A DNA stretch of 64,000 nt, taken from NCBI RefSeq assembly GCF_025449215.1, contig NZ_CP104900.1, positions 3,968,001 through 4,032,000 of the forward strand. The letters are read 5' to 3'. The position numbers and the translations under genes were made by a program. The first letter of the stretch is position 1, and every line of letters begins with the position of its first letter. This document shows positions 47,982 through 57,848 of this stretch, one piece after another. This DNA comes from Shewanella seohaensis. GTDB lineage: Bacteria > Pseudomonadota > Gammaproteobacteria > Enterobacterales > Shewanellaceae. Below the pieces are notes generated by a model. That model searched no databases, had not been told where the DNA came from, and saw only the letters and a program-made list of their open reading frames with translations.

Positions 47982-49049
47982 ATGGGAAAATTTTGGCAAG
48001 CTTTGCTCACACTCACCACTTTTGGCCTGTTATGTTTATCTGCAACTGGCGCCAACAGCCAAACTTGGCCATTGGAGCAACGCCATCCCTTTAATGCCAA
48101 GATTCAACAGGCGCAGGCACTTAATTATCATCCCCTGAGTAAAGCACAACAGGCTTGGCGCATTTGTGCCTTAGTCCCGCACCTGAAGGATGCCTATTGG
48201 ATTGGCATCGACTACGGCCTGATCCAACAGGCGAAACACCTCGGTGTGTCGCTGGATCTGTTCGAAGCGGGCAGCTACTACCATCAAGATAAACAGCTCG
48301 AGCAATTAAGCGCCTGCATGAAGGGAGATTACGACGCGATTTTGCTTGGCGCCGTGAGTCCCAATCTGCTCGAACAGTTTTCTGAGCCGCTAACCAAACC
48401 CGTGCTCGCCCTAGTGAATAAGCTCAACGCTAAGCAAGTGCAGACCCATATCGGCGTTAACTGGTATCAAATGGGGCTCAGCGCGGGCAATTTTATTAAG
48501 GCGGATGCCAAAGCGCATACGCCCACCCAGCCGACCACCTTGGCCCTCTTAGCGGGCCCTGAAAACCTCGGTGGCACAGATTTAGTCGAACAAGGCATTC
48601 GCCATGCCCTCGAGGGCAGCAATGTCAGCATCAGTGCGATTCAGCATGCCGATAACAATCGCAATCTCTACCGCGATCAATTACAGATACTGCTTAAGGC
48701 CCAGCGCCCAGACTATATTCTCGGCAGTGCGGTGGCGATAGAAGCCGCTGTCAGTACCCTCAAACAAAAGCAGCTGACGCAAGACATCAAGCTGGTGAGT
48801 AGTTACTTATCCCCCGCGATTCTGCGCGGCTTAAAGCGACAAAAAGTGGTCTACAGCAATGATGACTTGGTCGTGTTACAGGGTAAACTCGCTATCGATG
48901 TCACGGTAAAACAACTCGAAGGCGCTGCGCCTTTTGGCGATATAGGTCCTGCTATCGTTGAGCGCACGACCTCACAAAATACCCTATCTGATCTTAGCTT
49001 TAGTCTCGCCGAAGCGGATTTTTATCCCCTGTATCAAGTGCGCCCCTAA
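47982..49049 (+). CDS. torT: TorT, periplasmic TMAO-binding protein
   Basis: A 355-residue family-1 periplasmic binding protein with signal peptide (LLTLTTFGLLCLSATGANS). Features include WRICALVPHLKDAYWIGIDYGLIQQAK, a hinge-side IGVNWYQMGLSAGNFI and LLAGPENLGGTDLVEQGI. It presents TMAO to the TorS periplasmic domain. Its position between torS and torR, in the opposite direction to both, is the Shewanella arrangement and differs from the E. coli torTRS order. Confidence 0.92.
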   Translation: MGKFWQALLTLTTFGLLCLSATGANSQTWPLEQRHPFNAKIQQAQALNYHPLSKAQQAWRICALVPHLKDAYWIGIDYGLIQQAKHLGVSLDLFEAGSYYHQDKQLEQLSACMKGDYDAILLGAVSPNLLEQFSEPLTKPVLALVNKLNAKQVQTHIGVNWYQMGLSAGNFIKADAKAHTPTQPTTLALLAGPENLGGTDLVEQGIRHALEGSNVSISAIQHADNNRNLYRDQLQILLKAQRPDYILGSAVAIEAAVSTLKQKQLTQDIKLVSSYLSPAILRGLKRQKVVYSNDDLVVLQGKLAIDVTVKQLEGAAPFGDIGPAIVERTTSQNTLSDLSFSLAEADFYPLYQVRP

Positions 49050-49127
49050 GTGCTTAACATAGCGATTAACTCTACACTTAACACAGGCCTAAAATCAGGT
49101 GTTTAAGTTAGGAACTTAAGTTAGCAA

Positions 49128-49838
49128 TTAGTCATCCACCTTAGCGGCAAACAAATAGCCCTCGCCGTGGACAGTAACAAAGAGTTCGGGATTAAGCTTA
49201 TTACGCAGGCGGCGGATGATGACATCTATGGTTCTGTCATTCACATCCTGATTGCGATGACTGGTTTGCTGCATTAAACGCTCGCGGGAAAGTACCTGCT
49301 GCGGATGTAAAGCAAAGGCGGTTAACAACTCAAATTCGGCCTTAGTGAGCTTGATAAGTTCCTCCCCTTGGCGCAGCTTACGGCTGTTTAATTCAAGCCG
49401 ATAGCCTTCAAAACTCATCACATCATCGGGCTCGGATAATTCCTGCACCAGTGCTTGTTCGGCTTGTTTTACCAGAGAAATCCGCCACAGTAGGTTTTTA
49501 ACCCTAACCAATAGCTCCCGCAGCTCGAAGGGCTTAGTCACATAATCATCGGCGCCCATCTCCAGGCCAACGATTTTATCAATCGATTCATCACGGCCCG
49601 AGACTAAGATAATCCCCACATGGGAGCGGCTACGTAACTCACGGGTTAAGCTCAAACCATCCACCCCGGGCAGGTTAATGTCTAACATAATTAAATCAAT
49701 ATGTTGACGATTAAACTCGTGCCACATCTGCTCGCCATCGGCCGCCTCGACAACGCGGTAACCTTCTTTTTCAAAATACCCTTTCAATCGAGCACGAATA
49801 ACCGCTTCATCATCGACAACGAGCACACTATAGGCCAT
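49128..49838 (-). CDS. torR: TorR, response regulator of TMAO respiration
   Basis: A 236-residue OmpR-family regulator. Receiver domain with phospho-acceptor Asp53 (LIMLDINLPGVDG), conserved Ser/Thr (ILVSGRDES) and Lys (DDYVTKPFELREL). Winged-helix domain with LNSRKLRQGEELIKLTKAEFELL and RTIDVIIRRLRNKL. Phosphorylated by TorS, it activates torECAD at TTCATA-N4-TTCATA. The same motif lies 34 bases before its own start codon, matching the known negative autoregulation in S. oneidensis. Confidence 0.94.
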   Translation of the reverse strand: MAYSVLVVDDEAVIRARLKGYFEKEGYRVVEAADGEQMWHEFNRQHIDLIMLDINLPGVDGLSLTRELRSRSHVGIILVSGRDESIDKIVGLEMGADDYVTKPFELRELLVRVKNLLWRISLVKQAEQALVQELSEPDDVMSFEGYRLELNSRKLRQGEELIKLTKAEFELLTAFALHPQQVLSRERLMQQTSHRNQDVNDRTIDVIIRRLRNKLNPELFVTVHGEGYLFAAKVDD

Positions 49839-49871
49839 GTTCTACATCTCTTATTTTGCTTAACTGAATTA

Positions 49872-49887
49872 TTCATACTTTTTCATA
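49872..49887. promoter_or_regulatory. TorR operator upstream of torR
   Basis: TTCATA (49872-49877), CTTT, TTCATA (49882-49887): exact TTCATA-N4-TTCATA. In S. oneidensis an identical repeat at torR mediates negative autoregulation. It also lies upstream of the divergent PilZ gene, which it might influence. Confidence 0.82.
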
Positions 49888-50017
49888 TTTGCATATGAGG
49901 AAAAGGTAAAATATGCGATCTCCGTTACTTTCTCGCACAAAAAACTGCCGAACTTTTACAGTAACATCAATATGACATATGCTTAGGCATATTGATTGGG
50001 GTGAGCACTAACAAACT

Positions 50018-50410
50018 ATGAACAATAAAGAAGTAGTGATTGATGAAAGACGAAAGTTCTCGCGGATCCTCTTTGCCGCTAGCGCATCGGTACACCAAGG
50101 CGATAAACAGTGGCAAACCACCATACTCGACCTCAGCCTAAATGGCGCACTAGTGGACGAACCTGCCGGATTTAGCCATTCAGGTGAGCCTATCACCCTG
50201 AGTTTTACCTTGCCGGGCTCGGATATTGAGCTGCAAATGGAAACCGAGTTAGTGCATCAACGCAACCAGCAACTGGGCCTGAAATGTAACTTTATCGATG
50301 TTGACAGCATCAGCCACCTCAAACGCATCGTTGAGCTGAACCTAGGCGATGCGTCGATACTGAATCGTGAATTAGCGCTATTTATCGAAAAACACAACAG
50401 CGCCGATTAA
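50018..50410 (+). CDS. PilZ-domain c-di-GMP effector, short
   Basis: A 130-residue single PilZ domain: ERRKFSRILFAASASVH supplies the RxxxR half of the c-di-GMP site and ILDLSLNGALVDEP the D/NxSxxG half. No other domain, so it is likely an adaptor that binds an unknown partner when c-di-GMP rises. The start ATG at 50018 follows a GTGAG purine stretch. Divergent from torR. Confidence 0.88.
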   Translation: MNNKEVVIDERRKFSRILFAASASVHQGDKQWQTTILDLSLNGALVDEPAGFSHSGEPITLSFTLPGSDIELQMETELVHQRNQQLGLKCNFIDVDSISHLKRIVELNLGDASILNRELALFIEKHNSAD

Positions 50411-50445
50411 GCGAAAAGCTCGGCGTGACGCAGATTTCACCGCCG

Positions 50446-50495
50446 ATAACACCATAAAAAACAGCGCCATCAGGCGCTGTTTTTTATGGTGTTAT
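50446..50495. terminator. Long bidirectional terminator between the PilZ gene and radA
   Basis: Arms ATAACACCATAAAAAACAGC plus GCC and the exact reverse complement (50473-50495) make a 23-bp perfect inverted repeat with a four-base loop ATCA; T-runs lie inside each arm. The radA stop codon (50492-50494) is within the right arm. Confidence 0.85.
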
Positions 50496-51855
50496 ATCGC
50501 TTCGAGGGCTTCGGATAATTTTGCCACGCCCACCACCTCCATGCCCGCTGGCGGCTTTTTCGGCACATTGGCACGGGGCACAATCGCCCGCTTAAAGCCA
50601 TGTTTGGCAGCTTCAACGAGGCGTTCTTGACCATTGGGCACGGGGCGAATTTCCCCAGATAAACCCACTTCGCCAAATACCACTAAATCGCTCGGTAAAA
50701 TATCGCCACGGAAACTCGACACCATGGCCAGCAGCAAGGTTAAGTCAGCACTGGTTTCCGTCACTTTAACCCCACCAACGACGTTGACAAACACGTCCTG
50801 ATCCGACATTTGTAACCCACCATGGCGATGCATCACTGCCAGTAACATGGCTAAACGGTTTGCATCCATGCCCACAGCAACGCGGCGTGGGTTCGACATC
50901 GCCGAATTGTCCACCAGCACCTGAAGTTCTACCAGCAGCGGACGCGTACCTTCCCACACCACCATCACTAAGGAGCCAGAGGACTCTTCCTCGCCGCGGG
51001 AGAGGAAAATCGCCGAAGGGTTAGCCACTTCCTTCAAACCACGCTCGGTCATGGCGAAGACGCCTAACTCGTTAATCGCCCCGAAACGGTTCTTGTGGGA
51101 GCGCAAGGTGCGATAACGGCTGTCGCTATCCCCTTCAAACATCACAGAACAATCGATACAGTGCTCAAGCACTTTAGGTCCGGCGAGGCTGCCGTCTTTG
51201 GTCACATGGCCGACCATGATCACGGCAATGCCATTTTGCTTGGCAAAGCGAGTTAAATAGGAGGCCGATTCACGCACCTGCGACACACTGCCAGGGCTCG
51301 ATGCCACATCACTCATATGCATGACTTGAATAGAGTCGACGACAATGACTTTTGGCGATTCTTGCAGGGCGACTTCGCAGATCTGCTCCACACTGGTCTC
51401 GGATAACATCCGCAGTTTATTGGTCGGCAACCCTAAGCGATGGGCGCGCATAGCGACTTGCTGCAGGGACTCCTCACCCGTCACATAGAGCGCAGGCATT
51501 TGCTCGGCTAAATGGCACAGGGTTTGGAGTAACAGCGTACTCTTACCGGCACCGGGATGACCGCCAATCAGAATCGCAGAGCCTGGCACTATGCCTCCCC
51601 GAGCACACGGTCGAGCTCGCCAAAATGGCTCACAATCCGTGGTAACGCATTGAGGTCAATTTGGTCTAAGGTTTTGACTTCGCTACTACCAGCACCGGCA
51701 TAACCCGCAAACTTAGTTCCCCGTCCGGGCGAGGCGGCGCCTAAGCGCACTTCGGTTATCGTATTCCACTCCTGACAAGCACTGCACTGCCCTTGCCAGC
51801 GAGGAAAATCCTGTCCACACTCATTGCACACGTACGCGGTTTTATTCTTTGCCAT
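50492..51855 (-). pseudogene. radA: RadA/Sms recombination protein, split by one missing base
   Basis: RadA processes recombination intermediates as a RecA-like DnaB-type helicase. The N-terminal frame has the C4 zinc finger CNECGQDFPRWQGQCSAC and runs to ELDRVLG. The second frame begins VPGSAILIGGHPGAGKSTLL (Walker A) and has the RadA motif KNRFGAINELGVF and the Lon-like C-terminus (LPSDLVVFGEVGLSGEIRPV). The frames join as RVLGGGIVPGSA if the C4 run 51597-51600 had five C. The repaired protein would be about 454 residues, the usual length. An error in the read is as likely as a true null, since radA is well conserved. Confidence 0.88.
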
Positions 51856-51957
51856 AACTTATTAAAATCTGTATAAAATCAATTTAAGTAACTGTGAATA
51901 CTGCCGACATTAGACTAACACAGCACGGTATAAAATCAGCATTAGAAAAGACCCTAC

Positions 51958-54330
51958 ATGAGTTTAGATAACCATAGTGCACTCATAGAACAGCTCAAGC
52001 CGCTGCTCATGGAACCGAATTTCCAAGAGATTTTTCAGCAGCTGACTGCCGATGAAAACAATTCGACCCGTTTTCTGTTGAAAATGGAGTTGAATCGTTT
52101 GGCTTCGCCCTGCACCCGGATTATCGATCTTAGGGACAAGTCTGAGTTGCCCTGCACCGAAGTCATGCTCGGCCAACAGCGCCATTTTCTCGATGAGCCC
52201 GCCAAGCATAGTCTGCAAGCGGCCATGTCTTTATACCGCAATAAGTACACTTTAGGGGTGTATGAATATGTCATCACCGCCCATCAACAGCGGCGACAAA
52301 AACTGCGTCAGGTGACACAACAAACCGATAGCGTCGAACCCGAACCCTTTATGGTCCCCGGCGTAGTGCTCGGCAGTTATTTTAACCGCGCCGAAGAGCG
52401 GATGAATTACAGTATACGCATTGCGGTGTCGCAACCCGGGCGGACGGAAATGCCGGGGATCACCGTCGATTTATCGGTTGGCGGTGCGCGCATTCGCTTG
52501 GCGGCGAATCATCCCTTCGACCTCGATAAGCCGCTTAAGGTCAAACTGCTCGAGCTGAGTGAAGAATATTACTACCCCGATTTACAACTCGGGGTCGATT
52601 ATCAGATTGTCGATAGCCAAACCAATGGTGAATTCGTTTGGTTACGCTTGCGCAGGATTGGTGGTACCGATGCTTTAGGTGAAATGCTGGGCAACTTAAT
52701 CCGTGGTTATAAACTTCGTTATAAGCTGGATGTGAATGATGTCTTAGTGACGGCCTCGGGTTTGGGGTTCGAGCGCCATTACCTACCACATCTGCCGCAT
52801 CTGCCTTTGTTTCTCAATCAGCAGTCCCAATCCATCACCCATATGTTGCTGAGCCGCGACAATCAGCAGATAGTGCATTATTTTCAGGATGAGAATGATA
52901 TCAGCCAGTTGCCCGCCATGCTGACGCCAACAAGGCTCTCTGCGCTAGTCAATCATCCCGAAAATCCCGATTACGGATTGTTTTTTAGCTTTACCTACAA
53001 CGCCCAAGGCTCACTGTATTTTTACTCGGCCACTTTAGCCGAATTAAAAGCCAAGGGCATGACGTCTTTATTCCTCGGTTTTGCCTCAACGAAACCGAGC
53101 TGGCGGATTTTCAAACTCATCCCAGATAAGATTTACCATGCTAAAGGCTATCGCCGTGCGACCTTGCCGGGGGATGATGCCAAGTACAGCCCGCTGGTGG
53201 AGCAGCAATTGTCCCAGTTCAGCCATATGCTGCAACTTATAGACCTCACCAATGACGATGAAAGGGCCAGCTACAAAGCCTGGCAGGATGATAGCAATGC
53301 CAATGCGCTCAAAGCCTTTGGCCAACAGCGCCTAACGGCACACCAAATCAAGCCGGTTTCGATGCAATTTAGTGAGCGTCGGCAGGAGGCGCGTTTTGCC
53401 TTCAAAACCTTAGTCAATGTGTCACAGGGAGCCCTAAAAGCGACGGGGATAACCTTAGATATTTCAGGCAGAGGCATGCAGCTGACGCTAGATAATCCGA
53501 CTGAGTTTGCCACCAACAAGCCAATAATGATCAGTTTGCCTAAGTTGCAGACCATTGCCGGTAAGACTCAACTGGATAATTTACCCTACCGCCTAGTGCG
53601 TACCCGTAAAAATGGCGTGACGCTCCATTTAGCTGCGGTCATGGGTCACACGCCCCACGTTGGGGTGGAGTTTTTAAATAAACTGATCGCCCATAACCGT
53701 GAAAAACTCGAGCAGCTGACCGAGAACAACAGCGAGATAAAAGAGCTCGCCGATGGTTTAAAAAACATTTTATTGCGCGAGTTGCATTCGGTCCCCTACT
53801 TTGTTGAAAAAACAACAAAATCGGCACAGGTGGCCTGTTTAGGGGTCAGCACTGAGCATGATGAAATCAGTGATATTTTTGCCGCGGGCTCCTCGGATAC
53901 CCTGCAATATAATCTCGCGCCGCTACTAAAAGATGGATTCTTTAAACGGGATATTCTCGATCCTATCCGCCAAATGAAACCGCAGCAGGATATGGATTTT
54001 ATTGAGGTATTTATCCAAATGACCCGCCAGTCCCGCGGTCAATTCCATTTAAAATGTGTTTCCGCCACCGAGCTTGGAGATGCGCAGGCCAAAATCGCCT
54101 TTATCAACCAAAGTAAACTGGCAGGACGCTTTATGGCGCTACGGATTTACCGTGGTGCAACCGAGAAACCGGATATGGGTTACCTGCGCCGCGAATTGGA
54201 ATACATCAACATCCACGCAAACCACAGGGCGAAACAACTCGAGGAACAACTCTGGCGGATTATCGGCGTAGGTGAGCTACTCGATATTACCCAAGAGGTG
54301 GAGCTGCGCTACCCTGCTCTGCAAAAATAA
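51958..54330 (+). CDS. Large double-PilZ protein
   Basis: A 790-residue soluble protein with two PilZ-type c-di-GMP sites. First, ERMNYSIRIAV followed by GITVDLSVGGARIRL (about residues 150-185). Second, SERRQEARFAFKTLVNV followed by ITLDISGRGMQLTL (about residues 468-507). The regions between and after match no family I know; there is no membrane segment or enzymatic motif. Long PilZ proteins of this kind occur in Vibrio and Shewanella and lack an assigned output. Divergent from radA by 102 bases, and converges on an alpha/beta hydrolase gene. Confidence 0.82.
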   Translation: MSLDNHSALIEQLKPLLMEPNFQEIFQQLTADENNSTRFLLKMELNRLASPCTRIIDLRDKSELPCTEVMLGQQRHFLDEPAKHSLQAAMSLYRNKYTLGVYEYVITAHQQRRQKLRQVTQQTDSVEPEPFMVPGVVLGSYFNRAEERMNYSIRIAVSQPGRTEMPGITVDLSVGGARIRLAANHPFDLDKPLKVKLLELSEEYYYPDLQLGVDYQIVDSQTNGEFVWLRLRRIGGTDALGEMLGNLIRGYKLRYKLDVNDVLVTASGLGFERHYLPHLPHLPLFLNQQSQSITHMLLSRDNQQIVHYFQDENDISQLPAMLTPTRLSALVNHPENPDYGLFFSFTYNAQGSLYFYSATLAELKAKGMTSLFLGFASTKPSWRIFKLIPDKIYHAKGYRRATLPGDDAKYSPLVEQQLSQFSHMLQLIDLTNDDERASYKAWQDDSNANALKAFGQQRLTAHQIKPVSMQFSERRQEARFAFKTLVNVSQGALKATGITLDISGRGMQLTLDNPTEFATNKPIMISLPKLQTIAGKTQLDNLPYRLVRTRKNGVTLHLAAVMGHTPHVGVEFLNKLIAHNREKLEQLTENNSEIKELADGLKNILLRELHSVPYFVEKTTKSAQVACLGVSTEHDEISDIFAAGSSDTLQYNLAPLLKDGFFKRDILDPIRQMKPQQDMDFIEVFIQMTRQSRGQFHLKCVSATELGDAQAKIAFINQSKLAGRFMALRIYRGATEKPDMGYLRRELEYINIHANHRAKQLEEQLWRIIGVGELLDITQEVELRYPALQK

Positions 54331-54346
54331 ACGAGGGTGCATCGCC

Positions 54347-55348
54347 CTAGTCTTTTAACACCGCCAATTCAAACCTGAGATACCAATCGCGGATCAGCGG
54401 AAAATGGTCACTCATCGCATCCAGATGGGTCAGCATATCCGCATGACCATAGTCGTGTTTAAAGCCATTCGCCTTTGAGAGCAGAGTGTATTTCACTTGG
54501 CGAAAACCACATTCAGAGATCATATCGGCGACATCTTCGGGATGCCCAAGCACAGTATCGTTTTGCCCAGCAATAAACCACGTAACGGGCCAGTTGGCCG
54601 CCTTCGCCGCCTTGCCATAATCGAAGCCATCGTCATGGTCACGCCACTCTCCACGCACCCAATCTATGCTTTGAGTTAACGAGGCGCGGCTCTCGTTATC
54701 CATGCCGACACGCAGTTTATCGGCGGCGAGATACCCTTGCCCAACGGCTAAACTCGGGGCGAGGCGATTCCAAAACACATCGACCATCAGCCATTTTTTA
54801 AAGGACTTCACTCGAATCGTGCGTTTACTGCCAAAGGTCAGCAATGAACGTACACTCTGCTGCAATTCGGGGTAACGCGCTAGGGCGCTCGCCATCAAGA
54901 CGCCGCCCCAAGAATGCGCGCACCAATGCAGCTGCGATGGCGCCGGCTTTCCCTGCTCCTGGCAAAGCTGTTGATGTATCTTCAAAATATGCTGCTGCAC
55001 TAATGGCAGTTGCTCGCGGATCACCTCACCTTGCCCCAGAGTAAAGCCACGCGCAATTTTGGGTAAACTCAAGCCTCTGCCCGCCGTATCCAGCACATAA
55101 ACCACAAAGCCCGCCTGAGCGAGAAAGCATCCTAAGCCTCGGCCACTCTGGCTGTAAAATACTCGGCCATTGGACATGGCGCCATGCAACATCAGGATCG
55201 GAGGCTTTGAAAAATCCGCATTAGCAGGCAACAACTGGCGCAGATGCAGCTGTCCATCTCGGTACGGAATATAGAGGGAAGTTTGTGCGGGCGTTTGCGC
55301 CGAGTGTTGGGATGAAGGGGAAGTCAAAGTCAGTCGCTGGTAGTCCAT
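54347..55348 (-). CDS. Alpha/beta hydrolase
   Basis: A 333-residue alpha/beta-hydrolase. Oxyanion-hole HG in LMLHGAMSNG (near residue 54), nucleophile elbow CAHSWGG (Ser near residue 147), acid Asp in GQNDTVLG and catalytic His in YGHADML near the end. It lacks a signal peptide, so it is cytoplasmic; substrate unknown. The first 25 residues are Ser/Thr/Gln-rich and probably disordered. Confidence 0.82.
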   Translation of the reverse strand: MDYQRLTLTSPSSQHSAQTPAQTSLYIPYRDGQLHLRQLLPANADFSKPPILMLHGAMSNGRVFYSQSGRGLGCFLAQAGFVVYVLDTAGRGLSLPKIARGFTLGQGEVIREQLPLVQQHILKIHQQLCQEQGKPAPSQLHWCAHSWGGVLMASALARYPELQQSVRSLLTFGSKRTIRVKSFKKWLMVDVFWNRLAPSLAVGQGYLAADKLRVGMDNESRASLTQSIDWVRGEWRDHDDGFDYGKAAKAANWPVTWFIAGQNDTVLGHPEDVADMISECGFRQVKYTLLSKANGFKHDYGHADMLTHLDAMSDHFPLIRDWYLRFELAVLKD

Positions 55349-55432
55349 TAATGAACACTAAACTACCAGTTAAGCCTCAAAAAACAAGAGTCATTACTCT
55401 AATGTCACCACATAATCGACTGAGACACTTAT

Positions 55433-56425
55433 TTAAAACTGCAATAGATAAGGCAATACTCTAAGGTCCAAACTACGGATCCGAGCATCTGCTGCGGCGG
55501 CAAGTTTGGGCTTGGCATGGAAGGCAATCCCAAAGTCAGCCGCCTGCACCATAGGAATATCGTTAGCACCATCACCTATCGCCACACGTTGCCCCACTGG
55601 GATTTGCCATTCTTGGCTACAACGGTTGACCACATCGGCCTTAAACTGGGCATCAACGACTTTTCCGGTGACGGCTCCCGCCAGCTTACCGTCCGTTATG
55701 ACTAATTCATTGGCAAAGGCAGCGTCTAAATTCAACAGCTGTTTTAAGTGACCAACGAACGGCGTAAAGCCGCCAGAAGCCACAACGAGGCGCCAATGGT
55801 GCGACTTAAGCTCGGTCAGCATGGCCTCAAGGCCAGGCATCAGTGGCAAAGTGTCACACAGGGTTTGAATAATCTTGGCATCGGCGCCCTCGAGCTGGGC
55901 AACCCTTTGGCGCAAACTCTGCTCGAAATCCAGCTCGCCCTGCATCGCGCGCTCGGTGATCGCCGCCACTTGCTCGCCGACCCCTGCCATCGCGGCAAGT
56001 TCATCAATACATTCAATTTGAATCGCAGTAGAATCCATGTCCATCACCAGTAAACCGGGCTCGCTCAGTTTAGGTAATGGGCCGCGAATAAGGTGTAACT
56101 CCACCTGCGATGGACAGGTGGCTAACAGCTCGGCACTCGGCTCCACGGGAAGCGCTAATTCAACGCAATGCAGCGCCACTTGACGGCGAATAGGTGCGAT
56201 GGAGAGCGAAGTTAATTTAAGGCTTTTAGCTAGAGAAACAATCCAAGCCGCTAATGAGTCTTCAATGCTTAAATCTTCGTAAATCAGACGCATAGCAAAT
56301 CCACTTGGGGATGGCCGCGTAGACGATTCCTGATAAGCCTCGAAACTGAGCCCCTGATATTCAAAGCGAGGTGAAGGGCTAGCAGCTACCCATACAAACA
56401 GCGCATTTTGGTTCAAGCTTTCCAT
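55433..56425 (-). CDS. serB: SerB, phosphoserine phosphatase
   Basis: A 330-residue HAD enzyme completing serine synthesis by dephosphorylating O-phosphoserine. HAD motifs in order: LVMDMDSTAIQIEC (nucleophile and acid Asp), VVASGGFTPF, a Lys in DAQFKADVV, and VAIGDGANDIPM. The N-terminal region resembles the extra ACT-like domain of proteobacterial SerB. I set the start at ATG 56425; a TTG six codons upstream is also possible. Divergent from the AhpA/YtjB-like gene, a pairing conserved in enterobacteria (serB-ytjB) that supports both calls. Confidence 0.93.
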   Translation of the reverse strand: MESLNQNALFVWVAASPSPRFEYQGLSFEAYQESSTRPSPSGFAMRLIYEDLSIEDSLAAWIVSLAKSLKLTSLSIAPIRRQVALHCVELALPVEPSAELLATCPSQVELHLIRGPLPKLSEPGLLVMDMDSTAIQIECIDELAAMAGVGEQVAAITERAMQGELDFEQSLRQRVAQLEGADAKIIQTLCDTLPLMPGLEAMLTELKSHHWRLVVASGGFTPFVGHLKQLLNLDAAFANELVITDGKLAGAVTGKVVDAQFKADVVNRCSQEWQIPVGQRVAIGDGANDIPMVQAADFGIAFHAKPKLAAAADARIRSLDLRVLPYLLQF

Positions 56426-56504
56426 AGGACTCGTGTTCTCCAACTATCGGGCTTACTCAGAATCAATTATGATTAGGCAAGCGCTCTAACTATTAAGGGT
56501 CAAA

Positions 56505-57680
56505 GTGTTATATCTTAAAGGGCTAAAGAAAAGCCATAAAATCAGTAGACTGCTCCAAATCGCCATCGCCCTGACCTTGATGGTCGGCTTAGTGCAATTG
56601 TGGCAGACAAGCCTACTACAAGGTCAGCTGCTTCTAAAGTCCCAAACGCAAAAGATGGCCAGATTACTGGTACAACAAACGGCCTACAGCGCGGCACCCG
56701 CCCTACAATTGCAAAACGATGAGCAGCTCCAATGGCTGGCCAGCGCCTTAGTCGAAGATCCTAAGGTAATGTCGGCGGCCATTTTCAGCGACCAAGGTAT
56801 ACGCTTAGCCTTCGCCCAAAGCCTGACCAATGAAGCCTTAGATCCCGAATCCGAAGACATGAGTTTGCTCCTAAGCAAATATCCGCCCTATGTCGAACCC
56901 GTGATCCAAGATGGAAAAAATTTAGGCTATGTCGAGGTTAGACTCGATACCAAACTATTTTTTAATGAAATCAAAGAAGCGCATAACCTAAATATGGAGC
57001 AGCAGCAAATGATGCTGCTGGTTGCCGGCCTTATCGGTATGTTGTTATCCCGCGCCTTGTCCTTTAAGCGTGCCGATTTTGACCGCCGTCGCACCCGCGC
57101 CAAATTGCGTAAAAACCCTAAGAAGAATAAAGCCATAAAAGCCCCCGAAGCGGCCGAGGAATCGAAGTCTGCGGGTCATCAGGATGAGCAGTTGGATGAA
57201 GTCATCGCGAGTGATACAGAGGCCGCTCAAAAGCCGACAGAAAATAAAGAAACCGAAGAAAATAAACAAACTACAGATACTTTGCCTTTAGGAAAAATCA
57301 CAGAAAACGCTAAAGTGCCGGATGAAAACAGTAATCAAGCCAGTATTCAGCCTAAAGTGAAGAAGGCCAAAGCCATTACAGAAACAAAAACTGAGTCTGA
57401 GCAAATGCCAGAGCAAGTGTCTGATCTGAAAACTGAGTTGAAACCAGAGATAGCACCTGAGATGGGAGCAAAGGATGAGTCATCATCCAACACTATGCCT
57501 CAGTCTAAAACGCAGTCGACGCAAGCTGTTGCATTGGCCACAGAGCCACAAACCTCAGTGTCCACACCGAATAAACCTAAGGTTAAATCGGTGCGCCGAG
57601 TGAAAACCAATGCCGCGAAATCCACCACAGAGAAAGCCCCAACTCAACCGAGCGATTTAGATACCGATTCTACGGGTTAA
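56505..57680 (+). CDS. AhpA/YtjB (Smp)-like membrane protein with long charged tail
   Basis: A 391-residue protein. Residues 1-200 resemble YtjB/Smp: a TM helix (LLQIAIALTLMVGLVQLW), a periplasmic domain (YSAAPALQLQNDEQLQWLASALVEDPKV) and a second TM helix (MMLLVAGLIGMLLSRAL). After that comes a roughly 180-residue cytoplasmic tail, rich in Lys, Glu, Thr, Gln and Pro, with no predicted fold. E. coli YtjB is only about 214 residues, so the tail is an extension. Function unknown. Confidence 0.8.
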   Translation: MLYLKGLKKSHKISRLLQIAIALTLMVGLVQLWQTSLLQGQLLLKSQTQKMARLLVQQTAYSAAPALQLQNDEQLQWLASALVEDPKVMSAAIFSDQGIRLAFAQSLTNEALDPESEDMSLLLSKYPPYVEPVIQDGKNLGYVEVRLDTKLFFNEIKEAHNLNMEQQQMMLLVAGLIGMLLSRALSFKRADFDRRRTRAKLRKNPKKNKAIKAPEAAEESKSAGHQDEQLDEVIASDTEAAQKPTENKETEENKQTTDTLPLGKITENAKVPDENSNQASIQPKVKKAKAITETKTESEQMPEQVSDLKTELKPEIAPEMGAKDESSSNTMPQSKTQSTQAVALATEPQTSVSTPNKPKVKSVRRVKTNAAKSTTEKAPTQPSDLDTDSTG

Positions 57681-57796
57681 TCGAGGCGTATCAGCTCAAA
57701 CTGAAGCATCTTGGGTCTAGAGCCGCCTTGCAAAATTATCCATCTAAGAGCCAACAACACAGCTAAACCGATTGAACTTGAAGATAACGAGGCAAT

Positions 57797-57827
57797 AAAA
57801 AAGGGTTCGCAGTGCGAACCCTTTTTT
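57797..57827 (-). terminator. Terminator of the deo operon
   Basis: GGGTTCG and CGAACCC stems flanked by A and T runs make AAAAAAGGGTTCGCA (57797-57811) pair with TGCGAACCCTTTTTT. It ends the minus-strand transcript 22 bases after deoD and can act on the plus strand too. Confidence 0.88.
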
Positions 57828-57848
57828 TATAACGAAATTAGCGACACA

